This document shows positions 1 through 10,429 of a DNA stretch of 64,000 bases, piece after piece. The notes under the pieces were generated by a model, which worked only from the letters and a program-made list of their open reading frames with translations, was not told the DNA's origin and made no database searches. The translations under genes were made by a program, and so were the position numbers. This stretch comes from Nymphaea colorata (taxonomy: Eukaryota > Streptophyta > Magnoliopsida > Nymphaeales > Nymphaeaceae). Position 1 is the first letter of the stretch. Each line of letters opens with the position of its first letter. The stretch spans positions 5,724,174-5,788,173 of the forward strand of contig NW_022204507.1 in NCBI RefSeq assembly GCF_008831285.2, given 5' to 3'.

Positions 1-693
1 CATCTCTTATGATATTATGTGAGATTGGTTATACACAGTTATCAACCATACGATGCCTCCAAGATGGGCTGCTATCAACAGCTTATCAGCTCCCATTAGA
101 TCATCAGGATGTCAAACGATTCTACTGATTCTGGATTCTTAACATGCCAATTTTGTGCACTTCATTGTTTTATGCCACATACAGTTGTCAAAGGGTTTGT
201 ACTACTTTATCATCATGGTTATATCTGGTCCTTTTTTTATAAGCAGGATACATGGATAGTATAGAAGATAAATCAAAGGCAAATATGGTGAAAGTAAAAG
301 GTTGATTTTTCGTGTTGCCTGAAAATGTGGATGTTGTTAAGGTATTCCTACTCCTCCCCATCTTTTCACACTCGTGCCTAGCAGCAAGGAACGTACACTT
401 GTCTTTTGTTGTATGTCCCGTAGTATTCAGTAATGTTAGAATCCTATTTTAGCAGCCACCAAGAGAACAAAATTTCTTCTGTTCTGGTCAGTGTTTCATT
501 TAACTTTTTTCTACTTCTAGAAGAATCAACTGAAAATCGTCTAGTGTTGGTCATTGGCAGGTTGATGCCAAATTGTGTACTATCTTTGGAGTTGAGATTT
601 TATTCTTTTATATTTCTTCTTTTTAAGTACATAAACTAATTATCTTGTTACTACCATGTTTCATATATAAGGCTGCATTTTGTTTTTTTAATT

Positions 694-891
694 AAAAGCT
701 ATAATGGTGGTGAGGGCACCGTTATTGACTATCTGTCCCCGGGGAAAGAAATTATTGCTATAGATTTGGCTATACCAGGCACCGCATCATCACCACGGGA
801 GACTGTAGGGAGAGACACAATACCGGTGATTTCAGAGATGATCAGTGAAGATATCACCCGGTATAGGTCTCTTTTCCTGCAGTCTCCGTAA
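694..891 (+). pseudogene. Exon-like open stretch, not recognised
   Basis: About 65 codons are open in one frame, ending in TAA at 889-891. A good donor consensus (GTAAGT) overlaps that stop at 888-893, so the stretch may be an exon whose true frame or end differs. Residues include DYLSPGKEIIAIDLA and ISEDITRYRSLFLQSP. I do not recognise a domain. In copy B the same stretch lies 0.8 kb downstream of a NAC-domain fragment, so it could be the variable C-terminal exon of that NAC gene. That is inference only. Copy B has lost the frame through small indels, which argues for decay. Confidence 0.3.
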
Positions 892-1394
892 GTGTCCCAT
901 TTATTAATTTTGAATGCTTATTGTGCTGCTTTTATTACTGTTATCTACTTCAGCCCGCTCGTGAGGCCATTTCCCTAACTATTTTTTCGGTTCCTTAAAG
1001 TTCTAAAGTTCCTAAGGAAATGTGCTGGGGTAAAATTGTCATTTGAAATAGTTAGTTTTAGTTTATATTGAGGTATGCCAAAGATGCTATACAAAAAATC
1101 GGGTAAGGTTATAAACTCTATAACTCCTGCTCTCTCTTCCATGTTGCAGACTAACATCACAAAGTGCCACATAAACCATTGCTAAAACTTAATTGTTTAA
1201 CAAAATCAGACTGAGTGGGCCATTTCAATCAATTATATATGGATTGAAACTTGTTTTTTCATGCGTACATGATTTATCAGTTGAGATAACCTGTTGAGAG
1301 ATACTAATTAATTTCAGTGGCATTTTGTTCATGAGTAATTTCAGTATATTAGTGAGATCTTTTTGGTTTAATTCCTTTTATTGTTTGAGCAGAC

Positions 1395-1748
1395 TGTGAC
1401 AGGCCAGGAGGAGAGTGCCAAGACCGTCGTGTTGTTGGGGAAGATGGCATCCCCTTCTACTTCAGTGGGAGGAAGGATAAGGACTTCTGTTTGCTCTCTG
1501 AAGCCAACCTACACATTAATGAACACTTCATTGGTCAGCGGGTGGCGGGCATGTTCGGACACTTCACATGGGTTCAATCCATTGCGGTCCTCTTTGATGA
1601 TCACCAAATCTTTGTGAGTGCCAACAAGGTCATTGAGCAAATTGTTTTTCCACCGGAGCTTGCGCTTGGAGATCCTACAGGCATACCATCATTCTGTTCA
1701 CTTTTCGCCCAAGGGTCCAAGCTGTTTACTGTGCTTCTGCAGGTGTGA
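1395..1748 (+). pseudogene. Root-cap (LEA-related) family gene fragment
   Basis: One frame is open from just after an intron-like acceptor (…GAGCAG) to a TGA at 1746-1748. Residues read DGIPFYFSGRKDKDFCLLSE, NLHINEHFIGQR and HFTWVQSIAVLFDDHQIFV. These match the conserved core of the plant root-cap protein family, whose members normally carry GDGI.FYFHGKKD..FCLVSD, NLHINAHFIG and FTWVQSIG.LF. Only this core of about 95 residues is present. The usual Cys-rich N-terminus and the C-terminal half are missing, so this is a partial gene. Copy B has an earlier stop. The family assignment rests on recall of the motif, not on a search. Confidence 0.72.
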
Positions 1749-2339
1749 TTGCAATGTCGTGGTGTTCTTTTGACAGCTCCTTCCTACTTGCATGTGCAAA
1801 AGACAATAGAACTCCATGCTCGGACACAGTCACTGGAGAGGTAAGGTTTCATTCTCCCCCTAGTTATTCATGTTTAGAGAATATGGACAGTTTCATGTCC
1901 TAATGACAGCTTCATTCGTTCTCTTTTTCGCTTTCTAATATGTACAGATAATTTCTGAGTTGCCTCCCAGTACTAATTGGAATTTTGTAATTCATTAGTA
2001 CCCAAAGATGTACGTCGCCATAACATCATCTTCATTTGATGCGAACATGTGGCAGTAATGTCAATTCGGGTGATAGCTTGCACTTTGAAGAACAGATATT
2101 TTCAACTTAGGGAGGGTTATTGACAATGACCTACATTTACATAACAAGAATTAAAAGGTGGCTGATGATTTTGTAATGGTGGATTGGATTGTAGTTTGAG
2201 GTAGACGTACAAATGTTGGATTAATAGTTTTAAATCTTATGATTAGTTTATTGCATTTATAATGTACTTAAAATCTTAGTTTAATGACATTGATCCTTTA
2301 TCTTGCTGAGAGAACTCCTTTTGTAATTAATTGTCTATG

Positions 2340-2704
2340 CAATAGCATATAATGATCTTTAATGACACTTTAATAGACCATCAATGGCATTCGTAATCTG
2401 TCATAAAATGTAAATAATGGCATACAGATATGTGCCACTAAGGATGTTTATTGAAAGTTTCTGCTGTAGAGGCAGTGCCATCAAAAAGATAGACGGTGGC
2501 GTTTTTTTTTTGTCATAGTAATCTAATACCAGCTTTGGAAAAACGCCACTGAGAGCTCCTTCAATGGCCAGCTGAGGCTTTTGTAAGTGCCGACTGCGGC
2601 ACAACTCCAACATCAATGAAAGGTTTTCAGGATCATTAATAAAATGCCACGAAATAGGCTATTTATGACATTTGAGTATTGTGCCACAAAATATTAAAGA
2701 TAAT
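2340..2704. mobile_element. DNA-transposon terminal remnant with GTGCCAC/GTGGCA repeats
   Basis: This AT-rich stretch repeats short motifs around GTGCCAC, ATGGCAT and TGACA in both orientations, as in the subterminal regions of plant CACTA-type elements. Copy B shows that it continues on the far side of the copia element (49,772-49,885), with GTGGCAC, ATGGCAC and GTGCCAC again. The copia therefore landed inside it. No transposase or clear TIR is visible here. The superfamily assignment is an inference from the style of the repeats. Confidence 0.45.
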
Positions 2705-2963
2705 AGAAACAAGAGAGAGAGAGAGAGGAGATGATGACACAATAGAATGAATTGTAAACCGCTACAAGACTTGGGATAAATACAACGTGTAAACTAAGTA
2801 TGGTAGTACAACAATGATATAACGTTTGAGAGGTAATGGAATGTTTGAATTCAAATTTTCTTTCCTTAGTTGGGTTGCTCCTCCATTGATGTTTTCTTTT
2901 TGCCAAGTTTAGTGGGTTCAATTTCCACCAATTTCTCCTTGACAACGAGGAAAATCTTTCACA
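2705..2963 (-). repeat. Copia A 3' LTR (259 bp)
   Basis: On the minus strand it starts TGTGAAAGATTTTCC and ends TTGTTTCT beside the ATAAT target site. Compared with the 5' LTR it lacks about 55 bp that include the TATA box. The deletion lies between two short direct repeats (…GAATGAAT / …TATGAAT). The same deletion is present in copy B, so it predates the duplication. Confidence 0.85.
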
Positions 2964-2974
2964 CGCTCCCTCAA
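2964..2974 (-). promoter_or_regulatory. Copia A polypurine tract
   Basis: The minus strand reads TTGAGGGAGCG directly before the 3' LTR start. This is the expected place and composition for plus-strand priming by RNase H. Confidence 0.6.
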
Positions 2975-3650
2975 GCTGTGGGTGGCAGGGATAATGCTCA
3001 GCTAGACTCTAAATTCTTTGAACTTAGTAGATCCAAGAGGTTTGGTCTGTCCATTTGCTATTTGCTCGGATGATCTAATAAACTTGATTGAGATATTTTC
3101 CTTTGATACGTGATTTCGCACAAAGTGGATTGAGATATTCTTGGATAGCGAACAGGGTTCGCTGCTAAGTATAATGCACCTATATTGTCACACCACGATA
3201 TTAGAGTTCCAGTGCATGATATGCCCAATTTGATTAGTAGGGCTTTCAGCCATAAGAATTCCTGCAGCAGCACATGCGAGAGAATTATATTCAGCTTCTG
3301 TACTTGAACGAGTCACGGTTGTTGCTTTTTAGATGCCCAGGAGATAAGATTATTACCCAAGAACGTTACACATCCACCTGTTGTTTTTCTGTCTTCAATA
3401 CGTCCAGCCCAATCAGTGTTGACAAATGCAATTAAGTGAAGATGATCTGATTTTTGAATGCGTAGTCCAAGCTGGCTTGTGCCCTGTAAATATCTGAGAA
3501 TTTGCTTTATGAGCCTCCAATGGCATTCTAAGGGTTAATCCATGTATTTACATGTTCGATTTACTGCAAATGCTACATCCAGACGTGTGAGGGTGAGATA
3601 TTGTAATGCTCCCACCACGCTCCGTTAGAGACTAGGATCCGAGAATGGAG
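2975..3650 (-). pseudogene. Copia A RNase H domain (decayed)
   Basis: Minus-strand frames give, in order, GALQYLTLTRLDVAFAVN, LRYLQGTSQLGL, NTDWAGRIEDRKTTGGC, FLGNNLISWASKKQ, SSTEAEYNSLACAAAG and VRNHVSKENISIKFI. This is the usual copia RNase H order, including the D of DWAG and the E of STEAEY. Several stops and frameshifts interrupt it. It follows the RT in the pol order and ends at the polypurine tract. Confidence 0.82.
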
Positions 3651-3660
3651 TGCTAAACCC

Positions 3661-4330
3661 CTAAACATGGACAGTTGACATAGGTGTTTGGGCAGGCTTG
3701 GCATTGGTCATGTTAGCTTTTTGTAATACATTGTTAAGATAAGCTCCTTGCCAAAGAACCAAATAGTTGGGATGCCGAATCACCTCTATGCCAAGAAAAT
3801 ATGATAAATCACCCAAGTTCTTGACTGAAAATGATGGCCGATGTTTGGCAAAAGTTATATATATGAGTGTATCGAATGATCCGGTGATAATAATATCATC
3901 AACATAAGCTAAGATATATATCTTTTCACATTGTTGGCAGAAAATAAAGAGAGACACATCTAATTGAGATACCTGAAATCCAATGTCGCTAAGAAAGATA
4001 CTCAGGCGTTCATACCAAGCTCGAGGGGCCTGCTTCAATCCGTACAACGGTTTGTTGAGTTTGCAAATGTGAGACAAAAGACTCGGATATTCAAACCCTT
4101 CTGGCTGGGTGATGTAAATGTCTTCATTAAGAAAGTCATTTAGGAATGCATTATCAAAGTCGAGCTGGCGAAGAGACCGTGCATGTTGTACAATGATGGT
4201 GAGAATGACGTAAATTGTAGTGGGCTTAACCGTGGGACTGAAAGTCTCCAAATAGTCTATCCTGGCTTCTTGTTAGAATCCTCGAGCAACCAGATGTGCC
4301 TTGTACCTTGAAATGGAACCATCAGCAGTG
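3661..4330 (-). pseudogene. Copia A reverse transcriptase (decayed)
   Basis: A 196-codon open stretch (3661-4251) carries ETFSPTVKPTTI, RQLDFDNAFLNDFLNEDIYI, YGLKQAPRAWYERL, the catalytic YVDDIIITG and LGDLSYFLGIEVI, all copia RT hallmarks. Just upstream, in the ARGF.QEA motif, a stop codon replaces the usual Thr codon. That and other breaks separate the RT from the integrase. The catalytic Asp pair is intact although the polyprotein is not. Confidence 0.9.
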
Positions 4331-4424
4331 CATTTAAGCTTGTATATCCATTTAGTATCAATAATATTATATTATGGCCGTCGTGGTACTAGACTCCAGG
4401 TTTAATTTTATGCAATGCATGTAT

Positions 4425-5140
4425 TTACTGTTGCATAGCATTAATCCAGTGAGTAATGCTGCTGGCTTCCTTGAATGTGGCTGGCTCCTGTTTGACTCCC
4501 ATCTTTGTTTGAGCGGAGAATGTCTTGTGTTTGAGAGAACCTGACATAGAACAAGTGACCATTTGATGTGAATGAGATGACACACCTGTTATAGAATGGG
4601 TGACCATTCTATGCGGGCGTCTTAATGACTGTCAAGCAGGGTGATGATGTCTTGGCTTCCACTTGTGGACGGTTGATCTGGAATGGCAGCAATATGTGGT
4701 ATGTCTGATTGAGTTTGGATTGCTTCGGTCTGAGCCTCACCTGGTTGGCCCTCTATATTGATTGCTGGAGGGATGACGACACTTTTTGTATGAGAGTCGC
4801 TTAGTGTGGTTTGCCCTGGGTCTGTTGTATTGAACTCAGTATTAAAAGGATAATGAAATTTTGATGCCCACTGTTCAAGTTCAGCCTCTTGAAACGATAC
4901 ATCACTGGTGTTGCTGAAGCCTCTAGACTGCTCGTCAAAAATAACATGTCGAGAGATTAACGCTCGCCTTGATTTGGGATCTAGACATACATATCCTTTG
5001 TGTTGACTCCCGTATCCAATAAAAATGCATGGAGTTGTCTTTGGTTGAAGCTTGTTGTCATTACTCAATGTCAATAATGGGTAGCACTTGGATCCAAATA
5101 CTCGAAGAAAGCTATAATTGGGAACTTGATTGAATATCAT
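4425..5140 (-). pseudogene. Copia A integrase C-terminus and IN-RT linker
   Basis: A 172-codon stretch (4622-5140) includes RVFGSKCYPLL, CIFIGYGSQHKGYVCLDP and ISRHVIFDEQ, the typical copia integrase C-terminal signature. A Ser/Thr/Gln-rich linker follows. A second frame (4425-4607) continues with low-complexity linker sequence. The two are separated by a frame break. Confidence 0.82.
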
Positions 5141-5203
5141 TCAAAACGGAGATTTCTAATCTAGTATGAGAGTAGGTAGCCGATTGATTATATAGACCAC
5201 CAT

Positions 5204-5933
5204 TCAAAAGACTTCCACCCAAAACGGATGGTGAAGTTGAGCATCATGAAGCATACTTAATCTTATTTCAACTACATGCCAATTTTTTCTTTCTACAATC
5301 CCGTTTTGTTTGGGTGTATAGGGGCATAAAAAATGGTGCACAATTCCCTGGTTTTCCAACTCGTTTTCAAGAATTTTATTGCAAAATTCCCCTCCATTGT
5401 CTGATTTAACAGTTTTGATGGTGGTTACCAACTGGTTTTCGACAAGAGTTTTGAAATTGATGAAACACTAATATACGTCACTTTTATTTTTCAATGGAAA
5501 CATCCAGGTAAATCAGGAATAGTTGTCAACGATAAATAGAAAGTACTTAAAACCATCTTTGCACTCCACCAAGGCTGCTCCCCAAACAACCATGTGAAGG
5601 AGTTCAAGAGGTTTAGCAGCATGAAGAGACGACAAGGGAAACGGCAACTTATGCCCCTTTCCAATTAGACAATGTTCACACACCTTCTTTGGAATAGGGA
5701 TGCTTATTGAGATGTAACTGAGAGCACTAAGCAAAGAAACTATGTTCTTTTAGTAACGGAATATGGCTGCTTATCCATTCCTCATATGACCCTTGAACCT
5801 TCTTTGTTTGTTGAGCCACACACACCTTCTTGATGTTATCACTAGATCTAGTCTTTACTTGAAGCGGGTAAAGACCAATACTAGTTTTCGGTCCTCGAAG
5901 AAGTACTGTTCCTGTTTTGTGGTCCTTGATCAC
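5204..5933 (-). pseudogene. Copia A integrase zinc finger and catalytic core
   Basis: Pieces in two or three frames give an N-terminal part with CEHCLIGKGHKLPF and a core with the D of FLFIVDNYS, the D of KSDNGGEF and the E of NGIVERKN. The DDE triad is therefore visible, but stops lie between its members. Residues such as PYTPKQNGIVERKN are diagnostic of copia integrases. Confidence 0.85.
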
Positions 5934-6002
5934 AAATTCAGACAGAGTAAATTAAAAAATGCAATCGTTGTCAGATGTAGAATGATCACAAAAATCAGAT
6001 TG

Positions 6003-6290
6003 TCAGCTATTTTTCATAATAAAATCAGTCCCTTGAATATTAACCAGTAAGTTCCCTACGTGATAAATAGGGAGGCACTTACCGTTTCCAACCATTATGG
6101 ATTCGGGGCCTGAGTACGTTTGCTTGTTCTCCAGATTTTCATCACTAGCGATAATATTGTTTGTTGCCTCTGTATCTAGATACCAATATTTATCACCCAA
6201 TTCTTGTACTGTTAAGGCTGAGAATGCGCGAGGATTATTATCTCAGCACAACTTGGCTGTGTGACCCTTGCCACAGTATTGGCACTCGAT
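6003..6290 (-). pseudogene. Copia A gag zinc knuckle and protease
   Basis: The nucleocapsid knuckle CQYCGKGHTAKLC (CX2CX3HX4C) lies at 6246-6284. It is followed by the protease motif YWYLDTEATNNII and then MVGNGKCLPI. Active copia proteases have D-S/T-G-A; here the Gly is Glu (DTEA) in both A and B. This should inactivate the enzyme, and the change predates the duplication. Confidence 0.82.
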
Positions 6291-6299
6291 GATCTTCTT

Positions 6300-7131
6300 G
6301 GATGGTAGGGTAGTTTGCTGGTGGTTCGGCTGTGAAGGATTGTTTGGCTAAAAACCAGTCATTAGATGATTATTGAATTGATTTTGGGCCGGCTGAAGAG
6401 ACTGGTTTCTACCAAGACCGCCTCTTCCTTGATAATAGCCTCGACCGTCCCCATGTCCACGGCCTCGAATGGTATTGAAGGCTGTTATGGTAACTTGCTT
6501 TTCCATAGGTGACTCGGCAACATCAGGTTTCATAAGTTGACGATGTGTTTCTTTATTCAATAAAAGATCATCAAGCTTGGCAAAACTAGGCAATTTTGTT
6601 CAGGATATAAGTGATCAAACTTTAATACTTTGATGGAAGTCCATTAACCATGATTTGAACTAAGTCTTCCATTGGCGTATGACAGCCAGCCGCATCAAGA
6701 GAATCCACTTAAAATTTAACTTTCTACAAGTATGAAGTCATATCTGAGTTACCTTTCTTGACGAACATCAGTTCTTTCTTCAATAACCTGACTCGCAGTG
6801 CAGACAGCGAGGCATAGGATTTTTCTAATGCCATCCAAGCCTCTCACGCTGAGCGAGTCCTGATTCTTTGACCGAGAACAGCTTTGAAAATGGTGGCTTT
6901 GATCCAGCTCAAAACCAATTGGTCTGATTTTCTCCACATGGCGAACTCAGGTTTGAGTTCATTTTTGCCATCTTTTGGAATCGTTTTTGATGGAGATTCA
7001 CCAGATCTATCAACAAACTTCATCAAATCTTGAGATATCATCACAGACTCAAGTTGGCTCCTCTATAGCAAATAATTATCTCTATTTAGCTTCACAGAGA
7101 TGAGGCTTGCAATTGACGAGAACGATACCAT
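6300..7131 (-). pseudogene. Copia A gag (decayed)
   Basis: From an ATG at 7131 the frame reads SLISVKLNRDNYLL, a stop where copia gag usually has Trp, then SQLESVMISQDLMKFVD, which is a typical copia gag start. Later pieces include LMKPDVAESPMEKQVTIT and a Gly/Arg-rich region GRGHGDGRGYYQGRGG before the zinc knuckle. Several stops and shifts are present. Confidence 0.8.
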
Positions 7132-7150
7132 GTGCTTAGTGGTAAGTGGC

Positions 7151-7160
7151 CTTGATACCA
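7151..7160 (-). promoter_or_regulatory. Copia A primer binding site
   Basis: The minus strand reads TATGGTATCAAGGCC a few bases inside the 5' LTR. TGGTATCA matches the initiator tRNA-Met primer site of plant copia elements (TGGTATCAGAGC). Confidence 0.7.
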
Positions 7161-7163
7161 TAA

Positions 7164-7387
7164 AGAAACTAGTAACAAGAGAGAAAGAGAGGAGATGATG
7201 ACACAATGGAATGAATAACTCTCCTGCATTGATTTCTGCAAGAGTATTTCTTCTCTTTATATAGTATGAATTGTAAAGTGTTACAAGACTTGACGTACAA
7301 AGTGTAAACTAACTATGGTAGTACAACAATGATATAACCTTTGATAGGTAACAGAAAGTTTGAATTCAAGCTTTCTTTCCGTAGTTG
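7164..7387 (-). repeat. Copia A 5' LTR, truncated
   Basis: This matches 49,457-49,680 of copy B and keeps the TATA box, but it stops at 7387. The last ~90 bp present in B (GGGTCGCTCC… to the TG end) are missing. The sequence after the break begins with an inverted copy of 17 bp from this same LTR. Confidence 0.85.
7255..7263 (-). promoter_or_regulatory. TATA box of copia A 5' LTR
   Basis: The minus strand reads CTATATAAAGAGAAG within the LTR, a canonical plant TATA context. It lies in the stretch deleted from the 3' LTR of the same element. Confidence 0.55.
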
Positions 7388-7610
7388 TAACACTTTACAA
7401 TTCCTCCTGGCAGGCAAGCAATGTAACATGGCAGATGCAAAGGCCAGTTGTCAGTGCAATCCAACAACACTTAGGAAACAATGACATCCACAACATTATC
7501 CATGAAAAAATGACAATAAAAATTAGGAACAACCTTTAAAACATGAATATGGGTAAGAATCACATAAACAAACTACATTTGAAGCAGTGACTTTATTGCC
7601 TTCACATGAA
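7388..7610. other. Breakpoint filler, no gene seen
   Basis: The first 17 bases are the reverse complement of 7266-7282 inside the truncated LTR. The remainder has no recognisable coding or repeat signal and leads into the Tork-like gag remains. Confidence 0.5.
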
Positions 7611-7624
7611 AGAGGGAGAAAATA

Positions 7625-8005
7625 TTCTTGTGCATCTTAATGAATTTACTTATTTCTCAACTTCTGAGTAAGAGTGTAAAATAGATGTTAAAAAAAGGCA
7701 GCATTCTTGATTAAGATGTTAGCTAGGTCGTATGTTTATTTAGTAACCACAATACTCTTTGAAAGAAAGACAGTTAGGTTAGATAATGCAACTAGTACTC
7801 TTTATTTTATGAAAAGAATATGAAAAACTCTGGTACTAGTGAAATGTAAGCAGAAGGACTAGTCGTGGATATGGAGAAAAGAGGTCATACAAAAACCAAG
7901 GAAAAAAATTTTCTAAAAAGAACTATCGATTTAAATCAAGAGGATCTAAGAATGATAATAGTGATGTCGATGTGTTTACTGCCATGAGAGTCATACGTCA
8001 AGATT
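7625..8005 (+). pseudogene. Tork-like gag C-terminal part
   Basis: Frames give HLNEFTYFSTSE, then RSYVYLVTTILFE and a basic stretch GRSRGYGEKRSYKNQGKKF with FKSRGSKNDNSDVDVF. This resembles the end of Tork-type gag (HLNEF…, basic linker). No intact zinc knuckle is visible. Confidence 0.6.
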
Positions 8006-8018
8006 TTGCAAAACATTA

Positions 8019-8216
8019 ATGAACTTAGGTGATCATAAGAATCAAAAGAAGACGATATCTATATCAACCTCTTCCTCTATTGGTGTTGCAAAAGCAAAGA
8101 GTTTGTTAGAAATAGATGCTAATGAGTATTTATGTTCAGCATATCATGAATATCTATCTTTAACAGATTTCTACATTTTGGATGCAGGTGAATCATATCA
8201 TATGTGTCCACATTGA
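8019..8216 (+). pseudogene. Tork-like protease motif
   Basis: A 65-codon open stretch ends FYILDAGESYHMCPH, which matches the copia protease signature W.LDSGAS.HMCP. The catalytic DSG has become DAG and the Trp is replaced, so it is inactive. Confidence 0.7.
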
Positions 8217-8529
8217 TAATGGTTTAATTCTTATATTTCTTGTGATGGAGAAACTATTTTTTGGATAATAATACTAAATTCAAAGTTATTAGCATTGAAA
8301 TTCTAAAAATTAAGATGTTTTATGGAGTATCAATGAAGCATTGTGAGCTACAACATGTCCAAAATTTAATGAAACTTTAATATCTTTAGGGTGCCTAAAT
8401 GTTGCTGGCTACAATTAACAACATCAAATGGTCCAATTAAATTGTCAAAGGGAATATTAGTTGTAATGAAGCCACAACAAAAGGGCACTTTATATGCATT
8501 AATAGGAAGCACTAATGAGACTGGTAAAT

Positions 8530-9350
8530 GAGACTCACATATCTAGGAGAGAAAGGTATGAAAGAGCTCCATAGGATACTTTTGAAAGGGCTCAAGACAC
8601 ATGCCATTAGTTTTTGTGATTGGTGTATACACGGAAAGCAACATCAAGCGAGTTTCGAATTTCGTTCTTACATAAGTAGAGACATCCAATAATATATTCA
8701 CACAAATGTTTAGGGCACAGTGTAGCATTCTTCTGTAGTTGGATCACACTATTTCATGAGCATCATTAATGATTTTTATTGAATGGTTTGGGTTTACTTT
8801 ATGAAGCAGAAAAATGAGGTGTTTTGGGAACGGAAAGAACCAAAACCATTATAGAAAAGCAAACAAGAAAACAAATCAAAAATATCTACGAAGCAATAAT
8901 GAAAGAGAATTTAAAAACCAAGAGTTTGATGAATTCTACAGAGTAGAAAGTATTATTAGGCACTTTACTTGAAAAGGAACAACACAACAGAATGCCATGG
9001 TTGAAAGGATAAATCAAACTTCATTAAAGTGTGCTAGATGCATGTGATTAACTACTGCTCTTCCCAAGATATTTTGGATAGAGGCAACAGCCATTACATG
9101 TTATTGTAATCAAAACTCATTTGAGTACCATCTACTTCAAGGTGCCTCAAGAGGTTTGGATAAGAAAGACAATAGATTACACTGTTCTTCATATATTTGG
9201 ATGTATTGCCTATGTTCAAGTCCAAGATAATCAATAAAATACATATTTGCTGTATAAAAAAGGAGTAAAGATTTATAGATTGTGGGATCCAAATAACCCA
9301 AGATCTTTTTATTAGTATGAGTGTGGTTTTTGATGGGCACTCTATAATGA
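8530..9350 (+). pseudogene. Tork-like integrase (decayed)
   Basis: Across frames one reads FCDWCIHGKQHQASF, VWVYFMKQKNEVFW, NQEFDEFYRVE, QNAMVERINQTSLK, ARCM and PKIFWIEATA. These are the zinc-finger end, core and DDE-Glu neighbourhood of a copia integrase. Frameshifts occur about every 50-100 bases. Confidence 0.72.
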
Positions 9351-9654
9351 AAGGAACCACATCGACACCATTAGATGATGAATCTCAAAAGGATCAGGTT
9401 AAGAAGCAAACTATTATGGTGGAGCATCAAAACACAGAATGGAATGATGATGAACTTATTGTTCACACAAGTTCAGAGATAGATGATTCATTCAGTCACA
9501 TTCAATAGCTATGGTTCAACCAAACAGAACAACAAGGCCACTCCAAAGGTACGTCTACCTGTAATTCAATTGTGTTTGCATTGTTTGATGGTCTTCATGA
9601 ACCAACGAGCTATGACAAGCCACTCAACATAAAAAAAGATAAATCATTAGTTGA

Positions 9655-10408
9655 TGGCTATGCAAGAAGAAATGAAGTCTCTCCATTCAAATGAAACTTG
9701 GGATCTAGTGGAGTTGCCCAAGAGAAAGAAACCCATTGGTTGCAAGTGGGTTTTACAAGAAGAATGAAGCAACATTTGACAATGGAGCTACAAAATAGAA
9801 AGCCAAACTTGTCACTATATGATATATGCATGGAAAAAGGAATAGATTGGAATAAGATTTCTTCCCCATCTTTAGGCATACTTCAATCATGTGATACTTA
9901 TGTTGGTCACATTGCTTAATTTAGAACTACATCAACTTAATATAAACTTTTTCACATGGAGAAGAACAAATTTATGTGAGCAACTTGAAGGCTTTCAAGT
10001 CCAAGGCAAAGCAAATTGAGTTTGCAAGTTAAAGAAGTCTTTGTATGGTTTGAAGCAAACTCCACAAGAATAGTACAAATATTTGATTCCATTATGATTA
10101 GTCATAATTTTGTTCATTGTGACTATGATTGTCATGTGTATCTCAAGGTACTGAAAGACAGTTCATATGTAATGTTGCCTATATACATTGATGATATGTT
10201 AGTTGTTTTTGAAAACAAGTCTAAGCTAATATGGTTAAAGTCACTATCAAGTATAGACTTTGGAATGAAGGATCTTGGTGAAGCAAAGAAGATTCTTGGT
10301 ATGAAATTCAAGAGAAACATGAAGACTAGCAAGCTATTGGTGAACCAGACAAGTTACATGCAACAACATGGCGGATGCTCGACCGGTCTCAGCACCATTG
10401 CTAATTGA
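9655..10408 (+). pseudogene. Tork-like reverse transcriptase (decayed)
   Basis: Visible pieces are AMQEEMKSLHSNETWDLVELP, PIGCKWVLQEE, VCKLKKSLYGLKQTPQE and the catalytic YIDDMLVV followed by MKDLGEAKKILGMKF (10,016-10,408, 130 open codons). The order matches copia RT. The YIDD box is retained, but upstream frames are broken. Confidence 0.82.
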
Positions 10409-10429
10409 CTAGAAGTTGACCAAAGATGA

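Larger units (their letters stand above)
1..7387. repeat. Segmental duplication, copy A
   Basis: This block aligns end to end with 42,229-49,680, in the same orientation, with scattered substitutions and small indels (roughly 2-3% by eye in the first few hundred bases). It carries the same ordered content: exon-like stretch, root-cap fragment, transposon end and a minus-strand copia element. The left edge is the window edge, so the duplication probably extends further left. The right edge is a sharp break inside the copia 5' LTR at 7387. Confidence 0.93.
2705..7387 (-). mobile_element. Ty1/copia element A (Ale/Retrofit-like), 5' LTR truncated
   Basis: On the minus strand the order is LTR, PBS, gag, protease, integrase, RT, RNase H, PPT, LTR, which is the copia order. 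The short LTRs and ~4.8-kb full length (seen in copy B) and motifs such as KSDNGGEF, NGIVERKN and YVDDIIITG resemble the Ale/Retrofit group. All reading frames carry stops and shifts, so the element cannot act on its own. Copy A is cut at 7387, losing the first ~90 bp of its 5' LTR. The target site is ATAAT (2700-2704); the right-hand copy survives only in B. Confidence 0.9.
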
